The position numbers and the translations under genes were made by a program. 64,000 nucleotides of DNA from Rhodocollybia butyracea (lineage: Eukaryota > Basidiomycota > Agaricomycetes > Agaricales > Omphalotaceae). This document shows, piece after piece, positions 56,246-64,000 of this stretch. The stretch's first letter is position 1, and each line of letters opens with the position of its first letter. The stretch covers positions 248,001 to 312,000 of the forward strand of contig JADNRY010000035.1 of NCBI GenBank assembly GCA_015501585.1. The letters run 5' to 3'. Under the pieces are notes generated by a model. It saw nothing but the letters and a program-made list of their open reading frames with translations, searched no databases and was not told the origin of the DNA.

Positions 56246-56333
56246 GTCCCTGTCGATTAGTGGTCAAATCATCACGTTGTGGCTGTATATCTGCAACTCC
56301 GTGAAGCCGGGAGCTCGAATCTCCCCAGGGACA
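56246..56333 (+). tRNA. tRNA-His (GTG) with 16-nt intron
   Basis: The acceptor stem GTCCCTG (56246-56252) pairs with CAGGGAC (56326-56332), followed by A73. The D stem is GATT/AATC. The anticodon stem TCACG (56272-56276) pairs with CGTGA (56300-56304). The loop reads TTGTGG with anticodon GTG at 56279-56281. An intron (about 56283-56298) sits one base 3' of the anticodon, the canonical position. The T stem is GGGAG/CTCCC with loop CTCGAAT. All arms are complete, so the gene looks functional. Confidence 0.85.
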
Positions 56334-57805
56334 TTACTTTTGATCTGTAACGCGGTGTGAAGCACGGCAAGTCCCCGACTCTGAGATCGGGTCCGAACCA
56401 GACTTTCTCCTTTGGTTATTAGTTGTAGAAGTGGAGGATAATGCTCAGTGTTGTGGTTGAATGATGGACTGCTTTCTTTGCTGTAAGTAAGTGGTCGGTA
56501 GCGGTTGGGCGTGCGCGTGAAGTGTTGGTGTTTTGTACCAGTGTTTTCATAAGCTAATTATTGCATGTGCTCATATATGTTATGGTGTTATTGTATTATT
56601 AGTTTTTCAATGTAGAGGCGAAAGCATTGGTTATCATTACAAAAAATGGTACTACATTAATGATTGAGGAATGAAACTACAGTTTGAATTTTGTCAGAGG
56701 TGAATAGCTTGATGTGTTTATGTCCACCTTGATTTACAGTTATCGCGGTAGGTCAAAAGAACTTGAACACTTACACGATGTACAGATGAGTTTGGGTTGA
56801 TCAACAGAAATGTCTTCAAGCTACAAGTGGAGTAACGCATTCACCATCTGTGATACATCATCCTCATCTGTGCAATGAAACACACCTTCAACCTTTTTCA
56901 AAACACTCTTCTGAAGAAGTACATGATCAACTCCACCAGAATTCTGAATCAACTTGCATCATCTCAGAAGCCAATGCGGAGCCGAATACTTGCCTATAGC
57001 CTGGGCCAACATGCTCAAACATATTATCATCTTCAATATCAACAAATTCACCACATTTGCAAGCATATCAAACATATAGCAGCCTTCCGAGTTTTAAACC
57101 TCTTCCCAATCATCTGAGGAAGCACTGTAAACATAGAAAAAGGAAGCGAATTCAACAGCATTGGTATGATGGCCCAGGATCGTCTTTTCACTGAGAAAAA
57201 TCTCTCATACTGTACTGTATACATAGCATTCATAACAGCAAAAGTGATCCTAGAAACAAGATATGGTGGCAGAGGTAACAGTAAAAGTGGTCCTAGAAAC
57301 AAGATGTGGCAGCAGAAGTGTAATGGTAAAAGTGGTCCTAGAAACAAGATACGGCGGCAGAAGTGGATATGATGATACGTACGGCGATAGAGTTGTAGTG
57401 GTCGAAACCTGTGAAAACGTTATCGCCAAAGAGCATCATCCAATCAGTGTGCGAAGTATTGCGTCATAGCAGAAATCTGAAGGATCAGATAAGAAACGAG
57501 GTTCACAAGACCCTCTCTTCCCTTCGGTCAGAGTCGGGGATGCAAGCAGCTGCAATTTTTTCAATTTTAATCTGCATTGATCATGGCACAGAAACAAATG
57601 ATTATTGACCAGCCAGACAACATTTACCATATAACTTGACCCCTGCTTTAGCCTTAATGGATACAACAGTACAACAATGTAAAGCATCTCCGAGTCTGAT
57701 AGTTATATTGTCGACGCAGAAACTATCGGCCATCACTGAAAATCACTCTCGATCACCTCCCTCAGTCGTGAATACATCACAATAAAACTGATTCGTAGCA
57801 GACGA
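56334..57805. other. 1.5-kb intergenic region with a decayed-looking segment
   Basis: This region holds no intact gene. The minus strand of about 56825-57120 has coding-like pieces in shifted frames (for example FEHVGPGYRQVFGSALASEM and VDHVLLQKSVLKKVEG), which may be a gene remnant. A short tandem repeat follows at 57246-57367. Confidence 0.4.
57246..57367 (+). repeat. Imperfect tandem repeat, about 45 bp x 2.7
   Basis: Units begin GATCCTAGAAACAAGATA (57246), GTCCTAGAAACAAGATG (about 57289) and GTCCTAGAAACAAGATAC (about 57334). Each continues with a GGCAGMAGWAG-like part and, in the first two, GTAAAAGTG. Unit length is 44-45 bp, so the repeat could keep a reading frame, but no gene is evident. 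Confidence 0.7.
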
Positions 57806-59001
57806 CTACGATTTCGATTTCTTCTTTTTTTGCGGTTTCTGATTTTCTACTGTAGCCTCTTCGGCTTTCCGTTTCTTCTTCTTCATCCTCTCGTCCTTCT
57901 CCGCAGTTGCTTTTTCCACCTCCTTCTGATGCTGTTGAGTTAATTCAGTACTGGCTTCAGTCTGTTTCTTCGTCAAAGCCTGGAAACCGTCATCATCAGT
58001 ATCAACAGCCTCGTCGCTGTCTTCTTCTTCTTCGTCGCCATCCATCAACATCCTATCTACGACATCCTTTTCCTCGCTGCTTTGTGCCCTCCCTAACGGG
58101 ACGTGTAAAGGTGAAAACGGATCATGCTGTATGGATCCCAGTAGGGAAAGCATCTCGTTCGCAACCGTTAGCCTAGAAGGTTCCCGCGTCAGATTTGCGA
58201 CAGATAGTGAGCGAACTAGAATTACATACCCGACAACGGTAAACTCGAGATACCCATCATCTTCACCGAGTGGGGATCCAGTGACGCGATGTATCCATTT
58301 TCCACTTCCTTCTTCCGACGAATGCTTTTCCTCATCCACCTCTGCACCAGCACCAAATTCTGGATCATTCTCCGCGGGGCCATACTGGAACTCCCAATTG
58401 TCTGTCGGGATATGATGTCGTGGTATTGAGACATTGAAAGTTTTGTGTACAAGTAATGATATGTGGTCTGGAGAGCATAGACTAATCTTTCCAACTAGAA
58501 ATGAGTTCAGACGCGAAAAAAAGTGGTCATAAATGGCTCATCCACGTACCGAGTTTCATACCAACAAGTGGCCTCCAAACGGTAGCATCGAAAATAATTT
58601 TGCAAACCAAGAACGGACAATCGGCTTGGATAGCCGCCGTGTCTTCCTTGAAGGATACATTTGAATGGGAAAGGACTACGCCGTCAAGAGCTGGGATATA
58701 TCTGCATACCGTTTAGAGCTCGTCAGAGCGGCTTGACGTGAACTTACCGCATAATCATAGAGTCCAGCATTTCTTCTACCCCAGCTCTAGGATTGTTTGA
58801 AAATACAGGGGAAATAGAAACGACCAAGGACGATTGAACAACCTGAAATGCAGTTTCCTTTCCTTTGCCCTTGTCTTTTTTTGTCTCTGTATCTGCATTT
58901 GGTGCATGCGATTTCACGTCTCGTTTAGTCTTTTTCTTCGGAGTTGATGTTCCCTCTTGGGACTGTTTCCGTTTTTTGAACGCCTGAGCTGCAACAGGCA
59001 T
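57806..59001 (-). CDS. RPA43: RNA polymerase I subunit RPA43
   Basis: Exons 59001-58748, 58701-58550, 58494-58230 and 58172-57806 give 345 residues. RPA43 forms the Pol I stalk with RPA14 and contacts Rrn3. After a Lys-rich start the SHS2-like part reads SLVVSISPVFSNNPRAGVEE and MLDSMIMRYIPALDGVVLS. The OB fold includes CKIIFDATVWRPLVGMKL, VGKISLCSPDHISLLVHKTF and NVSIPRHHIPTDNWEFQYG, ending near YLEFTVVGLTVANEMLSL. The tail is acidic (MDGDEEEEDSDEAVDTDDD) and then Lys-rich (KKKKRKAEE), typical of nucleolar proteins. I chose ATG 59001 because an upstream in-frame ATG at 59082 adds residues unlike the family and overlaps the divergent promoter. Confidence 0.9.
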
Positions 59002-59034
59002 GATGATTTCAGTCAAAAAAAAGTTATCGTAGTT

Positions 59035-59040
59035 CACGTG
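59035..59040. promoter_or_regulatory. E-box in the RPA43-PAM16 divergent promoter
   Basis: TTCACGTG lies 34 bp upstream of the RPA43 start and 52 bp upstream of the PAM16 start, inside a 90-bp gap. Confidence 0.4.
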
Positions 59041-59091
59041 CCTGCCGGTCTTTTCTTCCGCGACTCTTAGCTCTGGCAGCATTTCGCTAAA

Positions 59092-59754
59092 ATGGTCAGT
59101 GTAATGCCTAGTCTAATGTACTTTTTTCTCATAATCTTCTAGTCCTCACCTCGTGCTGTTATTCAAATTCTAATCACCGGTACTCAAATTTTGGGCAAAG
59201 CTTTTCTTGAAGCAGGACGGCAAGCAGCCAAAAGTGCGTCTCTGAAAAAGCAAAAATTTATTAAATTTGTTGACCAGTTATTCCAGATGCAAGAGCGCCA
59301 GCACATGCAGTGGGCGGTGATGTTGCTGGAGTTGGAAACGCTAGTTCTGGCTCAATAACAGACCAGCTCACACGACAACATCGGATGACTCTGGACGAAG
59401 CACATCTCATTCTAAACGTGAAACGGGGAGAAGAGATGGAAAATATTTTACAAGCACGCCCTTTACTATCTCTGCTTGGACTTGACATTTATTTTCTTTG
59501 AACAGCACTACGAGCATCTCTTCAAAGCCAACTCTCCTCCTGCACCTCCTCCGAAATCCGCAACACCTGCACCAAGAGCAAAGGCTGTCAACCAATTCCA
59601 TTCACATTATCTTCAATCCAAAGTTGTTCGTGCTCGTGAACGGATAGAGGCAGAGAGCAAAATGGCGGCAGAAGCAGAGGTAGAGCAAAAATCTGCCACA
59701 GCAGATTCATCGCAACCTCCACCGCCTCCACCGCCTGCATCAGGATCATCCTGA
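59092..59754 (+). CDS. PAM16: Mitochondrial import motor subunit PAM16/TIM16
   Basis: Exons 59092-59094 (ATG only), 59143-59233, 59287-59453 and 59506-59754 give 169 residues. PAM16 pairs with the J protein PAM18 to control mtHsp70 at the TIM23 channel. The N-terminus SSPRAVIQILITGTQILGKA is the hydrophobic family start. The degenerate J domain reads LTRQHRMTLDEAHLILNVKR, with LDE where a J protein has HPD, then HYEHLFKANSP. The tail is Ala/Glu-rich and ends in a Pro run. The third intron has no usable GT. The frame requires TTACAA-GCACGC, a weak GC-AG donor. The start codon is separated from the rest by a 48-nt intron. Confidence 0.9.
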
Positions 59755-60257
59755 CCTAGACCACGGTGGCATACGTTATAGATCTAATGCATTGTATCCT
59801 CTTATAATGACACTCACACCTCATCCTCGTCGCACTATCCAAGGAATAATACGAGTCAGACAAAGGCGAATGGCCTTTAGTCGTTGAAACGTTTGTGCCG
59901 CACCGAACTATCCTTGCTACTACTTCCTTCGTGCGAGTGTACAAGTCACTCTTTCATGATCAATGGTGCTGCTGCCTTGGCGGTCCGTGTGTCAAAAGCA
60001 ATACTCAAAACCCCGAGAGCGCCTCAATCACTTCTTTGTTTCTATCAGCAAAAGCCTGTTCGTTTGATTTCCTTCCACACAAAGGGCCTGAGATATAAAA
60101 CGGAAATGCCCTTCGTTTCTGGATAACCTACTTTACCTTCCTTACTCTTTTTCGAATCCAAGCTGCAGGCAGCCAAAGTTGGTACGAACTTCATCTCACG
60201 TCATTCGATATTAAATGAACTCTTATCGTCAGTTAACATTTGTCGCTCCTTCCCAAG
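59755..60257. other. Intergenic gap, 500 bp
   Basis: This gap holds the 3' flank of PAM16 and the upstream region of the next gene. Small ORFs here have no coding signal. Confidence 0.5.
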
Positions 60258-61286
60258 ATGTACATGCAAGCTTTGCAACCCAGGTATGAGTGGCCGACTG
60301 ACACAGAAGGGCTGTGGGACAGAGTACCATTGCCTCCGACCCACCTAATTTATGAATTGCCTTCCCTGGTCACTTTCTTTCGCGATGATTGCACAGGAGC
60401 GTTCGCTACTCTTGACTCGGATTCTAATTCACCTATCATTACTTGGTTTCCGCCTCTATCACCATTAGACAGCTACGTCAACGGGATCAATAATAGGCCC
60501 ATTGAGGTAACTTCCACGATACCGGAAAAATCGTACATCTACTCATTGTCTTTTCAGCAGTATCCTAAGCGTATTGATACGACTCTGCCCGGGGTCTCGC
60601 CATCATCACCTCCCCCCGGTACAGGAACCCCTCCATTTCGACTTACCGTGCCGCGTCAAGCATCACCTGATGAGCTTACACTCAAATGCGTGCCGAACGA
60701 AAGCTTGCATATTCTTTCCCCGTCCAGTGAGAAACTCAACTTGAAGCGGGAACAGGCGTTCATTTGTCACAGCAGAATCACTCCAGGACTCACTGGTGGA
60801 TCGGGGTCCCGATGTCCTCTCAAGGGGAAACACAAAGGCGACTTGAGCACTCCAATAGTTTATCTTGCCTCGAAATTCAGTTTTCCAGATAAATCTTTAC
60901 ATTCCGCTCCTTCATCTATCCACTTATCTCCACCAACGCGCCAACGGACTGTTGACATTAACCCCTTCACCTCCATAGACCAAGTCAAAACGCGACCTTG
61001 CACAAGACAGAGATTGCAAGCAACATCCCGAAGCTCTGCGAAACGTAGGCGTAACCATTGCGAGCGGTCATCCACTTCCGAACGTCCATGGACAACGTAT
61101 TGCAGTCAATTCTCAAGTAGCCCGTTACCAGTCAATACAGCGGGACTCATGGATTACATGATGGACTATAACCTGACGAATAAAACTTGGAAAGATGAAG
61201 CACCCTATTTGAGGAATCGCAGTATGCAGGCGAAGAGGGAAGGGAGAGACTTGCAATGGAGGCTTTCCTTGACGTCCTTTGGCTAG
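60258..61286 (+). CDS. Hypothetical protein
   Basis: This single-exon ORF gives 342 residues from ATG 60258 (MYMQALQPRYEWPTDTEGLW); the codons upstream in frame have no ATG. The N-terminal third looks ordered (PPTHLIYELPSLVTFFRDD, SPIITWFPPLSPLDSYVNG). The middle is Pro/Ser-rich. A basic patch (SSAKRRRNHCERSS) precedes a conserved-looking C-terminus containing GLMDYMMDYNLTNKTWKDEA. No signal peptide or membrane segment is seen. Not recognised. Its length without an intron is unusual for this window, so an unseen 5' exon is possible. Confidence 0.55.
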   Translation: MYMQALQPRYEWPTDTEGLWDRVPLPPTHLIYELPSLVTFFRDDCTGAFATLDSDSNSPIITWFPPLSPLDSYVNGINNRPIEVTSTIPEKSYIYSLSFQQYPKRIDTTLPGVSPSSPPPGTGTPPFRLTVPRQASPDELTLKCVPNESLHILSPSSEKLNLKREQAFICHSRITPGLTGGSGSRCPLKGKHKGDLSTPIVYLASKFSFPDKSLHSAPSSIHLSPPTRQRTVDINPFTSIDQVKTRPCTRQRLQATSRSSAKRRRNHCERSSTSERPWTTYCSQFSSSPLPVNTAGLMDYMMDYNLTNKTWKDEAPYLRNRSMQAKREGRDLQWRLSLTSFG

Positions 61287-61329
61287 ATAATAACTAATCG
61301 TATTTCAATCCATCAATGGCAAGCACTGC

Positions 61330-62196
61330 TCATTCCTGCGCTATGACTGTGAAAGGGATATCAGATCGCAAATCGCAATGTAGAGCCTTCGTATGGACCT
61401 TTGTTTTCTTAGCATCTGCCAATTGCCCCCTCTCCTTCACCATTTCAGACAACTTGGTGGTTGTCTCCGAGCCTATATTTTCGAATCCTGCAATTACACC
61501 TTCCCTATCCCCATTGGCAACTCCTGGCTCATCTTGAATTTGCCACCCATCGACTCGATTTTGACCTCGATGCCAATGATCGCTTTCTGCAACAGCTCTA
61601 TATATCGGATTGGGGCGTCTGACACTTTCCATGGTTCCTCGTGACCCATTATTTTCTCTTCGCCAAGGTTTGAGAGGTCGTTACCTTGCACAGTAAGGAA
61701 TGCTATAGTAGCGGGATCGTTCTGATAGTAAATCGTTGCTTTGCCATATACTTGGACTGCTGCATAATTCCATGTTGGGACCGTCTTTCCTGTCGATCCT
61801 TTGGTCGCCTTGTAAAATTTGGGAGTAACATAGTGATGCACAGGGCTATTGAAAAGTATCATAACGTCTCTTTGGTGAATCAGTCCTTTTTCTCAAAACC
61901 TGGTAATAAAATGTTTACCTTTCCAATGTTGCTGGGCCTGTTGTTCCTAGTTTATCGAGAGATTCCATCATGGCTTTTGACTGGGGATTTGCGCGGGCCA
62001 TATGGCCGCGCAAGACGCCAAGCTCTGTGTCGCTGGAATCATCGCTGATGTCGAGAATCCAAGGAATATGGCTGGATTGGAGGAAGGGATATGGAGGACA
62101 ATCGATAGCAGTGGTGAAGATTCCGAGAGGGTTCTCTCGAATGAAGGTGCGCAGAACGGGAATATCATGCTCAACGTGTGCTTCTCGAAGATACAT
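61330..62196 (-). CDS. PaiB-like FMN-binding-fold protein, with frameshift
   Basis: Exons 62196-61919 and 61869-61330 give about 272 residues if one base is added near 61513. MYLREAHVEHDIPVLRTFIR, NPLGIFTTAIDCPPYPFLQS, HIPWILDISDD, RGHMARANPQSKAMM and NSPVHHYVTPKFY are typical of the PaiB/FMN_bind_2 family. KTVPTWNYAAVQVYGKATIY, YIELLQKAIIGIEVKIES and GGKFKMSQE are further family segments. The family has a split-barrel flavin-binding fold. In Bacillus PaiB represses sporulation and protease genes; in fungi the role is unknown. The frame shifts between KFKMSQEL and ANGDREGVIAGFEN, both of which belong to the family, so the break is a recent indel or an assembly error. It is divergent from the last gene, with a 252-bp gap. 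Confidence 0.82.
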
Positions 62197-62448
62197 TTGC
62201 GCCGCAGGTCACGGTAATCAAGCCGGAACCTCTTAATGACACTAAGAATGCGGGAGCAAGCGAGAGATGGAAGAGATGGAAGTGTCAAAGTGCCGATATT
62301 CTATGATAAGCCGCTACGCAATTTATTTCGGAATAAGCTAGCGGGATTTCTGTTGACTTTGAATATTAGAGTCTATACACGCGGATATCCATAAGCGCGC
62401 ACCTAAAGTTGTAATCAAGTATTGAGCGCTTAAACTAGCGCGTCTTTC

Positions 62449-64000
62449 ATGGACATGCTCCCCAGGCCTAAACCCCCAGCACAGCTCCGGCGAGCGTCTA
62501 AGGAGTCGTCCAAATTGACTTTTCCTGACGACGATGACCCTGATATTCCTGGGCTGCTCAATCGAGCAGATGATTTGATTAGAGAAAGACAGCGAGGTAT
62601 GCAAAATGCCTGTGTTTCTTTCATTTACTGATCATGCCTTGGTAGAGCTCAGCTTCACATCTGAACTTTCTCGTGAGCTTAAGCAGACTCACGAAGCTCT
62701 CGTTGCAAGAACACCGCTAACTTCGCCTTCGTATCTCCATGTACCGCTACCGCCGATGAGCCCACCGGCCCACAGGAGCATCAGTACATTCAACAACACT
62801 AGCACACCATTCCAAACTTTACACGCTCTACACTCTACACAGTCTCCAGTCTACTCGAATCGCCCACCTAAACACGCCCGTCGCGTCTCAATCACCCAGT
62901 CTGAACTTGGTCGTCTCTCGGACCAGAATGCTGAGCTTTTACTCAAGCTGGAACAACTGGAACAAGAGTCTGCTTCGGCTGACAAATATGGCAGGCGCAA
63001 ACTTGGTAAATTGGAACGCGAAATTCAGACTCTGAGAACCGAGTTGGACGAAGCCAGACAGGACGCGATTCGGAGGACCAAGGAAGAGAAGAGCGCGGCC
63101 CGGATGAAACCTAGGAGGAAACATACTGAGGATGAAGAAACCACACCCACATTTCAAGACTTTGCACCCTCGAGCTCCACTCGTTCAACTTCATCCTTGT
63201 AAGTGAACCTCTCTGCACTTTGACCTGAACACATCGCTGATCAACTACCAGTGCGACCGATGCTACGAACGATTCAGCATCATCTGAATCCTCCACTATC
63301 ATCTTAAATCACCTTCTTTCCAAAATTTCAGAGCTCGAAGAAGCCAACGTTCTAATATGCCAAGAGCAGCTTGAAACTGCAGGACGTCTTCAAGTCGCAC
63401 AAAGCGAGGTTGAAAGCATTAGGAAAGTCTGGTCTTATCTTGGAATAGGACCAGGACCTGACGATGACGATGACAACTCAGTCGATGTCGAGATTGTTGA
63501 CGACGAGGAAGACTTGATTGGAGCTGAAAAGCAGGGTACAATCCGATTTCGGACCTTAAAGCAAGACGCCTCTGAGTCGGCTCCCTTCGCAATTGCGTCT
63601 CAAGCTGAAAATGTCTTTGATTCGTCCACACTCTCACAAGTCGATTCTGTACAGTATCTCCGTTCCGTTGATATTGCTTTCGCCGAGGGAATATACGGAG
63701 GAATGCATAGCACTGTTCGTTCTCCTCCAACATATTCCAGTCAACCCTTTGGCCGCCGATCAGCGAAAGGCAAAGGGAAAGTTAGGAAGAGTGCTGTTGG
63801 CCTGTTTCGCGAAGGGGAAAACGTTCATGACGCCAGTTCTGACTCACTGAACTTGGTTGCCTCCTTTTCCCCGTTCCCAGTTTCTCGTTATACTCCCCAC
63901 TCCTCGTTCTCGCCCAGCAACGAACTTTCCGAGCTCGACTTCTCCGCATTATTCGAGAGTCCAGGGTCTTTTGTTTCTTTGGATGATGAACATTCTCCTC
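62449..64000 (+). CDS. Hypothetical coiled-coil protein, truncated by window end
   Basis: Exons 62449-62596, 62646-63198 and 63252->64000; the frame is still open at the right edge. The start MDMLPRPKPPAQLRRASK is followed by an acidic DDDDPDIPGLL element and then ADDLIRERQRGELSFTSE. Two coiled-coil segments are visible: about residues 145-205 (LSDQNAELLLKLEQLEQE onward) and 255-310 (LLSKISELEEANVLICQE). An acidic stretch (GPDDDDDNSVDVEIVDDEED) comes after the second. The rest is Ser-rich with many Ser-Pro sites. Not recognised. It could be a polarity or cytoskeletal scaffold by composition, but that is a guess. Confidence 0.6.

Noticed and set aside
59002..59082. Upstream ATG (59082) for RPA43
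   Set aside because: It would add 27 residues unlike the family and would place the start only 9 bp from the PAM16 ATG. MPVAAQAFKKRK at 59001 fits better.

Overview
This window is nuclear DNA of a filamentous basidiomycete, most probably an agaricomycete. Nearly every gene is split by introns of about 45-65 nt with fungal branch sites. There are no operons, and many gene pairs are transcribed divergently from gaps of 40-400 bp. The protein set is typical of mushroom-forming fungi: Zn(II)2Cys6 regulators of the agaricomycete type, a medusa-like factor, ATG5, Dbf4 and a dCTP-deaminase-fold protein. I see no phage, plasmid, CRISPR or bacterial-type features. All exon joins were made by eye from frame, splice signals and recalled family motifs; no alignment was run.

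Layout. 1-4041: 3' part of a DOCK-family Rho/Rac exchange factor (+). 4539-16803: medusa-like regulator (-), one unresolved gene (-), Mediator subunit Med27 (-), dynactin p50 (-), mitochondrial Met-tRNA synthetase (+), Dbf4 (-) and ATG5 (+). 18014-23351: a regulator with two tandem zinc clusters (+), S-adenosylmethionine decarboxylase (-), a DUF1279 mitochondrial protein (+), a tiny RPEL protein (-) and a hypothetical (-). 23800-24524: a 725-bp non-autonomous DNA transposon with 33-bp terminal inverted repeats and an 8-bp target duplication. 24681-34881: Na+/H+ antiporter (+), Zn2Cys6 regulator (-), bleomycin hydrolase (+) and a single-pass membrane protein (+). 36374-47201: J-domain protein (-), Ser/Pro-rich hypothetical (-), RPS2 (-), ornithine decarboxylase antizyme (+), Smr protein (-), two single-pass membrane proteins (-), dUTPase/DCD-fold protein (-) and RPS12 (+). 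47848-64000: ELL (-), phospholipase B (+), HMMR-like coiled coil (-), tRNA-His, RPA43 (-), PAM16 (+), hypothetical (+), PaiB-like protein (-) and a hypothetical running off the right edge (+).

Functional links. Most genes are unrelated housekeeping genes. Two act on polyamines. AdoMetDC makes the aminopropyl donor, and antizyme senses polyamines through a +1 ribosomal frameshift (TTT-TGA) visible at 40678-40683. The AdoMetDC reading frame is itself broken right after its start codon, in a way that leaves a -1 slippery heptamer and an overlapping upstream ORF. That is either a recoding event or a one-base error.

Gene-structure oddities. I count six likely GC-AG introns and internal coding exons of 5, 6 and 10 nt. 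Three otherwise intact conserved genes (AdoMetDC, antiporter, PaiB) carry one-base frameshifts, which could be assembly errors. RTCACGTG-like E-boxes recur 30-60 bp upstream of several start codons.
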